DNA of 64,000 nt from Rhabdaerophilum sp. SD176 (GTDB lineage: Bacteria; Pseudomonadota; Alphaproteobacteria; Rhizobiales; Beijerinckiaceae): the NCBI RefSeq assembly GCF_030143245.1, contig NZ_JARJNS010000005.1:310001-374000 (forward strand). The letters are read 5' to 3'. Shown piece after piece: positions 27,493 through 35,932 of the stretch. The notes below the pieces were generated by a model that was not told where the DNA came from, ran no database searches, and saw only the letters and a program-made list of their open reading frames with translations. Each line of letters begins with the position of its first letter. Position 1 is the stretch's first letter. The position numbers and the translations under genes are program-made.

Positions 27493-28616
27493 GCGCCGCC
27501 AATCTCCGCCCGCTAGCGGAGAAGCATGGTTTCGATGCCCTCGGTGTTGCGGCGCCCGAGAATGATGCCGCGCGCGCAGCCGGCCTGTCCGATTGGCTGG
27601 CGAACGGTTTCGAAGGCGAGATGGGGTGGATGGCCCGCGAACCCGAGCGTCGGGCTTCGCCGAGGCAGCTCTGGCCCGACGTCCGTTCCGTGCTGGTGCT
27701 CGGCACGAATTACGGTGTCGAGGGCGATGTCCTGGCCGGCCTCGCCCATCCGGACAAGGCCTCCCTCGCGCTCTATGCGCTCAGGCGTGATTACCATGAC
27801 GTGATCAAGGCGAGGCTCAAGGCCTTCGCGCGCGAACTGGTCGATCATCATGGCGGCGAGGTGAAGGTTTTCGTCGATACCGCCCCGGTCATGGAAAAGC
27901 CGCTGGCCATGCAGGCGGGCCTCGGCTGGCAGGGCAAGCACACGGTTCTGGTGAGCCGTGATTTCGGCAACTGGCTCTTTCTCGGTGCGGTGTACACCAC
28001 ACTGGATATCGCGCCGGAACCGTCGGGCGAGGATCATTGCGGCCGCTGCCGCCGCTGCCTCGATTCGTGCCCGACCGACGCCTTTCCCGGACCCTACCAG
28101 CTCGATTCGCGGCGTTGCATCGCCTATCTCACGATCGAACACAAAGGGGTCATCCCGCGCGAACTCCGCCCCGCCTTCGGCAACCGGGTTTTCGGCTGTG
28201 ATGATTGCCTTGCCGTCTGCCCATGGAACAAGTTCGCCGCCGCCAGCCGCGACCAGAAGCTCGCCCTGCGGGGCGATCTGGCCGGCGCCGATCTGGCCGA
28301 TCTCGTCCGGCTCGACGATGCCGCCTTCCGCGCGCTCTATGCCGGCACGCCGATCAAGCGAACGGGGCGCGACCGCTTCGTCCGCAACGTCCTGATCGCG
28401 ATCGGCAATTCCGGCCTGTCGCGTTTCGTGCCGATGGTCGAGGCCCGGCTGGATGACGAGTCGACTCTGGTCCGCGGCATGGCCATCTGGGCGCTGGCTC
28501 GCCTCGCCCCGCCGGAGCAGGTGAGGCAAGCCGCGCAGCACCGCCTGCCGCGCGAGCCGGATCCGGAGGTTCGGGACGAATGGGAGGCCGCCCTCGCGGT
28601 CATGGAGCAGGCATGA
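27489..28616 (+). CDS. queG: epoxyqueuosine reductase QueG (start uncertain)
   Basis: Iron-sulfur, cobalamin-dependent enzyme performing the last step of queuosine synthesis in tRNA. The reading frame shows the QueG core: DRFGFDALGVA-like opening (KHGFDALGVAAPEN), GMMA-like EGEMGWMA, and two ferredoxin-type clusters CGRCRRCLDSCPTDAF and CDDCLAVCPWNKF, then a HEAT-like C-terminus. From CTG 27489, which overlaps the GST stop (CTGA), the protein would have 375 residues, near the family norm. There is no ATG or GTG at the expected place; the only other non-ATG option is TTG 27363, giving 417 residues and a 130-bp overlap. The frame is certain, the start is not. It overlaps the next gene by 4 bp. 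Confidence 0.85.
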   Translation: MSAANLRPLAEKHGFDALGVAAPENDAARAAGLSDWLANGFEGEMGWMAREPERRASPRQLWPDVRSVLVLGTNYGVEGDVLAGLAHPDKASLALYALRRDYHDVIKARLKAFARELVDHHGGEVKVFVDTAPVMEKPLAMQAGLGWQGKHTVLVSRDFGNWLFLGAVYTTLDIAPEPSGEDHCGRCRRCLDSCPTDAFPGPYQLDSRRCIAYLTIEHKGVIPRELRPAFGNRVFGCDDCLAVCPWNKFAAASRDQKLALRGDLAGADLADLVRLDDAAFRALYAGTPIKRTGRDRFVRNVLIAIGNSGLSRFVPMVEARLDDESTLVRGMAIWALARLAPPEQVRQAAQHRLPREPDPEVRDEWEAALAVMEQA

Positions 28617-29488
28617 TGCAACTGGCGATCATCGGGTTTGGCTATTCCGCCGCTGCGATTGCACGCGAAATCCGGCCGCAGGCCGGAGGGATCATCGTCA
28701 CGGTCCGGAGCGAGGCGAAGGCGGTCGCCTTGCGCGCAGCGGGCTGGGATGCACAGGTTTTTGACGGGAGCGTCATTCCGCCCCGGCTTGCGGCCGCGCT
28801 TTCCGATACGACCCATCTGCTCGTTTCCGCCCCGCCGGACGAGGGCGGCGATCCGCTGCTGCGGGCCGGTCTTTCCCGTCTTGCCATGCCGGCGCTCGCC
28901 CGGATCGCCTATCTCTCCACGGTCGGGGTCTATGGCGATTATCAGGGCGGCTGGGTGAATGAGGACACGCCCCCGAGACCGGTTTCGCCGCGTTCCCTGC
29001 AGCGCCTTGACGCCGAGCAGGCCTGGCAGGATTTTGCGGCCTGCCAGAACGCGGAACTAGGGATTTTCCGCCTCTCCGGGATCTATGGCCCCGGGCGCTC
29101 GGCGATCGAGAACCTTCGTGCCGGTACGGCGCGGCGGCTGGTCAAGCCGGGCCAGGTTTTCAACCGCATCCATGTCGGCGATATTGCCGGCGCTGTCACG
29201 GTAGGCCTGCTCGGCAGCGGGCCGCTCGGCATCCTCAACCTGACAGATGACGAACCTTGCCCGCCGCAGGATGTCGTGGCTCACGCGGCCGGCCTGCTCG
29301 GAATCGAGCCGCCGCCGGAGCAGCCCTTCGAGACAGCCGAACTCTCGCCGATGGCGCGAAGTTTCTATGGCGAGAACAAGCGTGTCTCGAATGCGCGCAT
29401 CAAGGCGCGGCTGGGCTATGCCTTCCGATTCCCGACCTATCGCGAAGGGCTGCGCGCCTGCCTCGAGGCTGCCGGTCAGGCTGTGTGA
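28613..29488 (+). CDS. NAD(P)-dependent epimerase/short-chain dehydrogenase (YeeZ-like)
   Basis: 291 residues, extended-SDR-type protein. The N-terminus LAIIGFGYSAAAIAREI is the nucleotide-binding strand, and AYLSTVGVYGDYQGGWVNEDTPPRP carries the YGDYQG segment of YeeZ-like epimerases. The later FRLSGIYGPGRSAIENLRAG and FNRIHVGDIAGAV regions are typical. The substrate is unknown. ATG 28613 overlaps the queG stop (ATGA). Its end overlaps the convergent olsB by 13 bp. Confidence 0.82.
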   Translation: MMQLAIIGFGYSAAAIAREIRPQAGGIIVTVRSEAKAVALRAAGWDAQVFDGSVIPPRLAAALSDTTHLLVSAPPDEGGDPLLRAGLSRLAMPALARIAYLSTVGVYGDYQGGWVNEDTPPRPVSPRSLQRLDAEQAWQDFAACQNAELGIFRLSGIYGPGRSAIENLRAGTARRLVKPGQVFNRIHVGDIAGAVTVGLLGSGPLGILNLTDDEPCPPQDVVAHAAGLLGIEPPPEQPFETAELSPMARSFYGENKRVSNARIKARLGYAFRFPTYREGLRACLEAAGQAV

Positions 29489-30423
29489 CGGCTCGCATCC
29501 GCGCCGTAATAGGCGATGTAGCGCGGATCGATCGCACTGACCTTGACGACCACGAACACATCGGTGGTGCCGAACTGGCGGTCGATCACCGCGCCTTCGC
29601 CGAACAGCGCGCCGAGGCGGAGATAGCCCTTGATCAGCGGCGGCAGCGTCTTCATCGCGGCCTTGAGATCGATGGCATCCTTCTCCATCCGGTCCATCGG
29701 CGTGTGGCGCCATGGCAGGGCGCGCGCCGAGAGGCCTTCGGGCGCCCGGGCATGGTGATGCAGGAAGGCCAGCGGCAGCGCCAGCGCATCCGGATCGGTG
29801 CCTTCAAGGCTGGCGCAGCCGAACATGAGCTCGATTTTGTGGTGGAGAACATAGCGCCAGATGCCATGCCAGAGCAGCTCAACCGTCCGCTTGGTGCGCC
29901 ACGGCTTCAGAACGCAGGAACGGCCGAGCTCGAGCATTCGCGCCCCGCGATTCGCCGCAAGGAGCGGGCCGAGATCATATTCGCCGGCGGTATAGAAATC
30001 GGTGCCCTGTGCAGCGGCCACTTCGGAGCGCAGCAGACGGTAGGTCCCGATCACCTTCGGTTTGGGTTTGCCGAAACGGCTCGTCTTGCCCTCGTGGTCA
30101 ATGACAAGCAGGTGGTCGCAGATCCGGTCGAACGGGTCGACATCGCGTCGGGAAATGAGGTTGCGCGCATTCGGCGTCGCGCTCATCTCCTCGAAGAAGA
30201 CATTGTAGCGCAACCGCTGGGCGCGGCGAATATCCTTCGTTGTCCGTGCGAGCCGGACTTCGAGCGAGCCAATCCGGCCGAGCGAATCGGGCAGTCCGCC
30301 GCCATCCCGGACGATCCGGTTGGTGGGGTTCAGCCTGCCGACGAGCGCGCGAGGATCGAGGAAGGGGGATCGGAGCCGCTTGGCGGGGCTCGGTTGGGCA
30401 CCAGGCACATTCGGCCGGAGCAT
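29476..30423 (-). CDS. olsB: OlsB-like ornithine-acyl-carrier-protein N-acyltransferase
   Basis: Transfers a 3-hydroxyacyl chain from ACP to ornithine, giving lyso-ornithine lipid, the first step of phosphate-free ornithine lipid formation at the inner membrane. 315 residues, GNAT-like acyltransferase fold (PF13444 type): RRAQRLRYNVFFEEM, DHLLVIDH, VIGTYRLLR and MLELGRSCVLKPWR are characteristic. ATG 30423 is preferred because AGGGAG lies 7 bp before it; the upstream ATG at 30429 has that motif too close. The partner OlsA acyltransferase is not nearby. A PHO-box-like repeat lies 63 bp upstream, which fits phosphate-limitation control. Confidence 0.85.
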   Translation of the reverse strand: MLRPNVPGAQPSPAKRLRSPFLDPRALVGRLNPTNRIVRDGGGLPDSLGRIGSLEVRLARTTKDIRRAQRLRYNVFFEEMSATPNARNLISRRDVDPFDRICDHLLVIDHEGKTSRFGKPKPKVIGTYRLLRSEVAAAQGTDFYTAGEYDLGPLLAANRGARMLELGRSCVLKPWRTKRTVELLWHGIWRYVLHHKIELMFGCASLEGTDPDALALPLAFLHHHARAPEGLSARALPWRHTPMDRMEKDAIDLKAAMKTLPPLIKGYLRLGALFGEGAVIDRQFGTTDVFVVVKVSAIDPRYIAYYGADASRHTA

Positions 30424-30485
30424 GGGCATTCTCCCTTGGCATATCCGGTTAAACCCAGATTGCCGGATGCTTCTGCCCCTTGCTT

Positions 30486-30503
30486 ATGACAATTCAATGA
30501 CAA
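30486..30503 (-). promoter_or_regulatory. PHO box (PhoB-binding site) upstream of olsB
   Basis: On the minus strand TTGTCAT-TGAA-TTGTCAT is two identical 7-bp repeats with an 11-bp period, against the PhoB consensus CTGTCAT-N4-CTGTCAT; only the first base of each half differs. It lies 63 bp before the olsB ATG, in the gap between the kinase gene and olsB. Ornithine-lipid formation is PhoB-dependent in Sinorhizobium, so the placement is meaningful. Confidence 0.6.
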
Positions 30504-30529
30504 ATTCAAAGCCATGGAAAGGCTGCGCC

Positions 30530-32263
30530 TCAGGCGACCTGTCTGGCCTGCGGCATCAGCCGCGCGAGGATCGAGACGAACCGGTCGCGATCGAGCGGCT
30601 TGGGCAGGAAGTCATCGAAGCCCGCATTGAGGCAGGCCTCGCGATCCTCGGCGAAGGCATTGGCCGTCAAAGCCAGCGCCGGCAACGGCCGGAGTGCATG
30701 GCTCGCCTCGAGGCGCCGCCAGGCCCGGATGACGGCGAGACCGTCGAGATCGGGCATTCGGACATCGCAGAGCATGGCATCGAAAGGCTGGCCGCCCGGC
30801 AGGATCGAGGCTTCAAGCCAGGTCAACGCCTCGCGCCCGGTCGAGGCACGGACCGGCCGCCCCCCCAGCCGTTCGATCAGCCTTCCGGCCAGCAAGGCAT
30901 TGATGTCATTATCCTCGACGATCAAAATCCGCCGCCTGGCCAAAGGTTCGCCGAGGCTGGCTGCTTGCGCTTCCGCCACAATCGCCGCTTCCGGCCCGTC
31001 CCAGTCACCCAGCTGGGCGGCGAGCGATCGGTTGCGGACCGGCTTGACGAGGTAGCGGTCGAACCCCGCCGCCGATGGCGGGCCGAAGCTGCGCCGTTCA
31101 TACGGGGAGAGCAGCACGATATGGCGTTTGCAGCCCGCCGCAAGGCTGGCACGGACGACCTGCCGCGCAGCTTCGACGCCGAAGGCCGCATCGACCATCA
31201 GCAGATCGACCGGCATCGCATCGAGGGCGGCGAGCGCATCTTCCGGCTGCCGGACTATCCGGCATCGGCCGCCGGCCTGCCGGATCTGCCCGGCCAGGAA
31301 TGCGCCTTCGAAAGGCCCTGCGGCGAGGATGAGAACCTCGAGCCCCTCCGCCTGAAGCGCTGCAGCGCGCTCACGTGGCGTGCCGGCCTGGCGGAGCGGC
31401 ATAAGCAGGACGAATTCCGCGCCGTGGCCCAGCGTTGACCGTGCGTGGATGTCGCCCCCCATCAGGCGCGCAAGCCGGCGGGAAATGGCAAGGCCAAGCC
31501 CGGTGCCGCCATGCTTGCTGGCCTGCATCTCGACCTGCTCGAACTCCTCGAAGATCGTATCGAGCCGGTTTTCCGGAATGCCCGGCCCGGTATCTGACAC
31601 GGTGAAGCGCAGCATGTCATCGAACCGGTCGACGCGGACGCCGACACCACCTGTTTCAGTGAATTTCACCGCATTGCCGGCGAGATTGGTCAGGATCTGG
31701 CGCAACCGTGCGCCATCGGTGAGGATCGCTTCGGGCAGGTCCGGATCGAGCATGGCCGCGATCTCGAGATTTTTCCCCTGTGCACGCGGGGCCAGCAACT
31801 CGACCACACCCTCGACCACGCTGGCGAGATTGACCGGCTGATCCTGGACCTCGAGCTTCCCGGCCTCGATGCGGGAGAAATCGAGGATCTCCTCGATCAG
31901 CGAGAGCAAAGCTTCGCCGGAAGTCTTGATCGCTCGGGCATAGCTCGCCTGTTCCGGCGTCAGCGGCGTATCCATCATCAGGTCGGCCATGCCGAGCACA
32001 CCATTGAGCGGGGTGCGGATCTCGTGGCTGACCGTGGCAAGAAAGCGGGACTTGGCCTCGTTGCTCGCCTCGACCCGTGCACTGGTCCGGCCGAGACGGT
32101 CGAGCTCGCTGTCAAGCCGGGCGCGGTCGGCCTCAGCCCGTCCGTGCTGCTCGCGCAGCCGGTGCAGGTCACGCAGCAGGGCCATGGCCACCAGCGCGAA
32201 AGCCAGCGCTGCAGCCGTGGCCATATAGGTGATGGGGTGCAACCCCAGCAGCGAGATATCCAC
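30530..32263 (-). CDS. hybrid sensor histidine kinase/response regulator
   Basis: 577 residues. A short N-terminal membrane helix (about 13-30) is followed by a coiled-coil linker, HisKA with SHEIRTPLNGVLGM, the HATPase with N box NLAGNAVKFTETGG and G boxes DTGPGIPENR and GGTGLGLAISRRLA, then two receiver-like modules. The first (about 320-425) lacks the acidic pair but keeps a lysine in YLVKPVR; the second (about 440-570) is complete, ILIVEDNDINALLAG with phospho-acceptor in DAMLCDVRMPDLDG. No periplasmic sensor domain is present. Start GTG 32263 with a weak Shine-Dalgarno; no partner regulator lies nearby. The signal is unknown. Confidence 0.88.
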   Translation of the reverse strand: MDISLLGLHPITYMATAAALAFALVAMALLRDLHRLREQHGRAEADRARLDSELDRLGRTSARVEASNEAKSRFLATVSHEIRTPLNGVLGMADLMMDTPLTPEQASYARAIKTSGEALLSLIEEILDFSRIEAGKLEVQDQPVNLASVVEGVVELLAPRAQGKNLEIAAMLDPDLPEAILTDGARLRQILTNLAGNAVKFTETGGVGVRVDRFDDMLRFTVSDTGPGIPENRLDTIFEEFEQVEMQASKHGGTGLGLAISRRLARLMGGDIHARSTLGHGAEFVLLMPLRQAGTPRERAAALQAEGLEVLILAAGPFEGAFLAGQIRQAGGRCRIVRQPEDALAALDAMPVDLLMVDAAFGVEAARQVVRASLAAGCKRHIVLLSPYERRSFGPPSAAGFDRYLVKPVRNRSLAAQLGDWDGPEAAIVAEAQAASLGEPLARRRILIVEDNDINALLAGRLIERLGGRPVRASTGREALTWLEASILPGGQPFDAMLCDVRMPDLDGLAVIRAWRRLEASHALRPLPALALTANAFAEDREACLNAGFDDFLPKPLDRDRFVSILARLMPQARQVA

Positions 32264-32376
32264 CGTGACGCCCGTCTTGTTGTTTCCGGCATCATCGCGG
32301 CGCGAGGTTTACAAAGGCATTTCCCGCACCCGCCGATTCGCGGATGTCGTTAAGGGATGCTTGAAGCCGGCTGCTC

Positions 32377-33906
32377 TCAGAGCCCCGCCAGCGAGCGGCT
32401 TCGGAGCGAGAGCGCCTCGGCAAAATGCGGGCGGGACACCGCCTCGGTGCCGTCGAGATCGGCCAGGGTGCGGGCGACCTTGACCACACGATGGAAGCTG
32501 CGCGCGGTGAGGCGGAGATGTTCCGCGGCCTTGCGCAGCAGGGCTTCGCTTTCCCCGTCGAGGGGCGCCACCGTCTCCAGCACGCCGGCCGGAGCCTGAG
32601 CATTCAGCCGGATGCCCTCGAGGCCGAGGGCGCCATAGCGCCGGGCCTGCCGCGCCCGGGCTTCGACAACCCGTTCGAGCACTTGGGCCGACCCTTCTTT
32701 CGGCGGCGGCACGAAGAGATCGCCCAGCGCGACAGCAGGCACATCGATCACAAGGTCGAAGCGGTCGATCAGCGGGCCGGACAGCCGGCCGGCATAGGCG
32801 GCTACGCATTTTTCGTTCGGCGCCCGCCGGCAGGTGAAGCCGGGATCGAAAGCCTGCCCGCACCGGCAGGGATTCATGGCCGCAACCAGCTGGAACCGGG
32901 CGGGATAGGTGGCGCGGTGATTGGCGCGCGAAACCGAGACCAGCCCCGTTTCGATCGGCTGGCGCAGCGCATCGAGCGCCTGCGAGGAGAATTCTGGCAA
33001 CTCGTCGAGGAACAGCACGCCGCCATGCGCGAGCGAGATCTCGCCCGGCCGGGCATGGATGCCGCCACCCGTCAGCGCCGCCATGCTGGCGGAATGATGC
33101 GGCGACCGGAAGGGCCGGCGGTCGGTCAGGGCGCCATCGGTCAGCAGGCCGGCTACCGAATGGATCATCGAGACGTCGAGCAATTCGGCCGGGCTCAGCG
33201 GCGGCAGGATCGAAGGCAGCCGCGCTGCCAGCATCGACTTGCCGGCGCCCGGCGGCCCGTTGAGGAGGAGGTGATGCCCGCCGGCCGCTGCGATTTCGAG
33301 CGCCCGTTTCGCGCTTTCCTGCCCGCGGATATCGCGCAGGTCCGGCAGGGGGCTCGTGTCGACTCGGATCGCCGGTTCCGGCCGGCGCAGAACCTGGCTG
33401 CCACGGAAATGGTTGGCCAGCTGGATCAGCGATTGGGGTGCCAGCACGTCGATCTCGCTGCCGGCCCAGGCCGCCTCGGGCCCGCACCGGGCCGGGCAGA
33501 TCAGCCCGTGCCCGCGCTGGTTCGCGCCGATCGCCGCCGGCAGCACGCCGGCCACCGGCGAGATCGAGCCATCCAGCGCCAGCTCGCCGAGCACGGTATA
33601 GCCGTCCAGCGCATCGCCCGGGATGGCGCCTATGGCTGCCATGATGCCGAGCGCGATTGGCAGGTCATAATGGCTGCCCTCCTTGGGCAGATCGGCGGGG
33701 GCGAGGTTGATGATGATGCGTTTCGCCGGCAGGGCCAGCCCGGAGGCGGTGAGGGCGGCGCGGATGCGCTCGCGGCTTTCGGCCACGGCCTTGTCCGGCA
33801 GGCCGACAAGGTTGAGCTTCACGGTACCGGACGCCACCTGCACCTGCACATCGACGGGGCGGGCCTCGATTCCCTCGAAGGCCACGGTCGCCACGCGGGA
33901 AACCAT
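32377..33906 (-). CDS. comM: ComM/YifB family Mg-chelatase-like AAA+ ATPase
   Basis: 509 residues. N-terminal Lon-protease-like fold (VDVQVQVASGTVKLNLVGLPDKAVAESRERIRAAL), AAA+ core with Walker A NGPPGAGKSMLAARLP and Walker B GGVLFLDELPEF, and a C-terminal Mg-chelatase subunit segment (LTARSFHRVVKVARTLADLDG). ComM is a hexameric helicase that promotes branch migration during natural transformation and recombination. The cysteine set in NPCRCGQAFDPGFTCRRAP is typical. It starts 66 bp after the mbfA stop on the same strand. The symbol follows the family; competence in this organism is not shown. Confidence 0.9.
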   Translation of the reverse strand: MVSRVATVAFEGIEARPVDVQVQVASGTVKLNLVGLPDKAVAESRERIRAALTASGLALPAKRIIINLAPADLPKEGSHYDLPIALGIMAAIGAIPGDALDGYTVLGELALDGSISPVAGVLPAAIGANQRGHGLICPARCGPEAAWAGSEIDVLAPQSLIQLANHFRGSQVLRRPEPAIRVDTSPLPDLRDIRGQESAKRALEIAAAGGHHLLLNGPPGAGKSMLAARLPSILPPLSPAELLDVSMIHSVAGLLTDGALTDRRPFRSPHHSASMAALTGGGIHARPGEISLAHGGVLFLDELPEFSSQALDALRQPIETGLVSVSRANHRATYPARFQLVAAMNPCRCGQAFDPGFTCRRAPNEKCVAAYAGRLSGPLIDRFDLVIDVPAVALGDLFVPPPKEGSAQVLERVVEARARQARRYGALGLEGIRLNAQAPAGVLETVAPLDGESEALLRKAAEHLRLTARSFHRVVKVARTLADLDGTEAVSRPHFAEALSLRSRSLAGL

Positions 33907-33972
33907 CCTGTTCTCCCTGCCTGAAAACGGCAGGGATAGACCGGATTATCGTCCGTGAAAAGGCTATTATTC

Positions 33973-34959
33973 CTATGAACCACCGATCACGATGCCGGCG
34001 AGCAGCACCAGCACGCCGCCCACCACCACCTGGAACACCGAGCGGAGGAACGGCGTATCCATGTATTTCGTGCGGATCCACGAAATGGCGACCAGCTCGA
34101 TCGCCACGATGATCCCCGCAAGCGTGGTCGCGATCCAGAAGCCGTTCGGCCAGCTCGAGGGAACGAGATAGGGCAGGGTATGGCCGAGCCCGCCGAGGCA
34201 GGTCATCAGCCCGCAGACGATGCCGCGCACCACGGGCGGGCCGCGGCCCGAAATGATCCCGTCATCCGACATGGCCTCGGTAATGCCCATCGAGATGCCA
34301 GCCCCGACCGATGCCGCGAGCCCGACCAGGAACGTCTCCCAGTTGCTCTGCGTGGCGAAGGCGGCCGCAAAGAGCGGTGCCAGCGTCGAGACGGAGCCGT
34401 CGATCAGCCCGGCAAGGCCCGGCTGAACATAGGTCAGCACGAATTGCCGATGGCGCGTCGCGGCTTCGTCGGCGAGATGCTCGGGCGTCAGATGCTCGCC
34501 CTCGAGCGCATCGGCCTTTTTCCGATGCCCGCGCTCGACCTCCGCGAGGTGGAGGAATAATTCCCGGACGCGTGTATCGAGCGCCTGGCTTGCCGCCTTG
34601 TCGTAGAAATTGGCGGCCTGGATCTCCATCAGCGCCGCTTCCTCGCGCATCGCCTCGGGGCTGAGATTGCGCGTCAGCCAGACCGGGCGGCGGCTCATGA
34701 AGCCGCGCACATCCTCGCGCCGGATCGGCGGCAGGTTCTCCCCGAAGCGCGAGCGGAACAGCTCGAACAGCCGGGCGCGATGCTCGCGTTCTTCCTCGGC
34801 CATCGCCCGGAACATCTCGGCCGAGGCCGGGAAGCCTTCAGCCGCGACATCGGCGAATTCCTGGTAGATCCGGCTGTCTTCCTCCTCGTTCGCGATGGCG
34901 AGGGCGAGAACCTCCCGCTCGGTGAGGTCGGACAGCGGTTTCTTGCCGAAGGCGAGCAT
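33973..34959 (-). CDS. mbfA: membrane-bound ferritin MbfA (ferritin-like/VIT1 iron exporter)
   Basis: 328 residues. The N-terminal half (about 1-155) is a ferritin-like four-helix diiron domain with paired E-x-x-H-type motifs (AIANEEEDSRIYQEF, AMAEEEREHRARLFELF, ALMEIQAANFYDKAA, LAEVERGHRKKADALE). The C-terminal half is a VIT1/CCC1 membrane domain with several helices (GLAGLIDGSVSTLAPLFAAAF, GAGISMGITEAMSD). In Bradyrhizobium and Agrobacterium MbfA exports iron and protects against iron and peroxide stress, under Irr repression. Here an ICE-like palindrome overlaps the putative -10 element. Start ATG 34959 with AAGGA 8 bp upstream. Confidence 0.92.
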   Translation of the reverse strand: MLAFGKKPLSDLTEREVLALAIANEEEDSRIYQEFADVAAEGFPASAEMFRAMAEEEREHRARLFELFRSRFGENLPPIRREDVRGFMSRRPVWLTRNLSPEAMREEAALMEIQAANFYDKAASQALDTRVRELFLHLAEVERGHRKKADALEGEHLTPEHLADEAATRHRQFVLTYVQPGLAGLIDGSVSTLAPLFAAAFATQSNWETFLVGLAASVGAGISMGITEAMSDDGIISGRGPPVVRGIVCGLMTCLGGLGHTLPYLVPSSWPNGFWIATTLAGIIVAIELVAISWIRTKYMDTPFLRSVFQVVVGGVLVLLAGIVIGGS

Positions 34960-34972
34960 GGGAACATCCTTG

Positions 34973-34989
34973 TTTGGAATGATTCTAAA
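34973..34989. promoter_or_regulatory. Irr-binding iron control element (ICE-like) before mbfA
   Basis: TTTGGAA-TGA-TTCTAAA differs by a single base from a perfect TTTAGAA-N3-TTCTAAA inverted repeat, the ICE motif bound by Irr. It starts 14 bp before the mbfA ATG and overlaps the inferred -10, as expected for repression under low iron. Confidence 0.7.
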
Positions 34990-35014
34990 ATAATGCTTCG
35001 TGCAGGGTATGCAA
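34987..35014 (-). promoter_or_regulatory. putative mbfA promoter overlapping the ICE
   Basis: On the minus strand TTGCAT (35009-35014), 16 bp, TATTTT (34987-34992). The inferred start near 34980 leaves about 20 nt of leader with an AAGGA ribosome site. The -10 shares three bases with the ICE. Confidence 0.45.
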
Positions 35015-35141
35015 GCGCCGAGGACGCAAGCACGTGCTATCAGGCCCGGGAAGAGAGCGCGATCTTTTCGCAGGAGGGGCTTCCGCCTCGCCTTCCTGTC
35101 CGGAGGGATCCGTCCTAGGAAGGGTCAACCAGGCAGTTCCG

Positions 35142-35918
35142 ATGATTCTCCCTTCCTTCCTTCTGTTGGCTGCCAAGATGGGCACAGCAGCCCTGATCGT
35201 CGTGTCGACGTCAGTGCTCGCGGAGCGTTCGCGGCCTTTCCTCGCGGCCATGCTGGCCACCCTGCCCATCTCGGCGGGCCCGGCTCTGGCCTTCCTCGCC
35301 GCCGAGCATCCGCCGGCCTTCATGGAGAAGGCGCTGCTGAGCGCGCTGGTGACCAATATTGCCACCGGCATCTACTGTGTCATCTACGCTCATGCCGCGC
35401 AGCGTTTTTCCACCCTGCCCAGCCTTCTGCTCAGCCTCGCGGGATGGGCGCTGGTCGCGCTGGTTCTCCAGCGCGTGCCCTGGGCCTTCGCCACCGCACT
35501 TGCTGCCAGCCTTGTCGTCTACCCGGTCTTGATCCGCCTCGTCCGGCCCTTTCTCTCGAATGAGCGGATCGCCGCGCCGCCGCGGCCCTGGTTCGCCATT
35601 CCGCTCCGGGCTCTGGCCGTGGGCAGTCTTGTCGCCGCAGTCACCGGCCTGTCCTGGACCCTCGGCCCCTCGCTTTCCGGTCTGCTCACCGTCTTCCCGA
35701 TTGTCCTGTCGAGCCTCGTCGCCATCCTGCAGCCGCGCATCGGCGGCGCGCAGACTGTGGCGGTCATCGCCAGCGGCCTGCCGGGCCTGATGGGCTTCGC
35801 CCTCGCACTGGCCCTTGCAGGGTGGCTTGTCGCGCCGCTCGGCTCCTTCCCCGCACTGGTAATCGGGCTCGCCGCCTGCCTTGCCTGGAACGGAGCGCTG
35901 GTCCTGCGCGCCCGGTAG
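35142..35918 (+). CDS. uncharacterised multi-pass membrane protein
   Basis: 258 residues, strongly hydrophobic, with about eight predicted membrane helices spread over the whole length (for example ILPSFLLLAAKMGTAALIVV and ALAVGSLVAAVTGLSWTL). Only short charged connectors separate them; the longest is near residues 130-150. I do not recognise the family with confidence. Start ATG 35142 is chosen because the hydrophobic sequence begins there; a longer frame upstream to 35034 is polar and unlikely. It is divergent from mbfA, whose ICE lies about 155 bp away, and convergent with mutS. Confidence 0.65.
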   Translation: MILPSFLLLAAKMGTAALIVVSTSVLAERSRPFLAAMLATLPISAGPALAFLAAEHPPAFMEKALLSALVTNIATGIYCVIYAHAAQRFSTLPSLLLSLAGWALVALVLQRVPWAFATALAASLVVYPVLIRLVRPFLSNERIAAPPRPWFAIPLRALAVGSLVAAVTGLSWTLGPSLSGLLTVFPIVLSSLVAILQPRIGGAQTVAVIASGLPGLMGFALALALAGWLVAPLGSFPALVIGLAACLAWNGALVLRAR

Positions 35919-35932
35919 CCGCAAGCCTTCCG

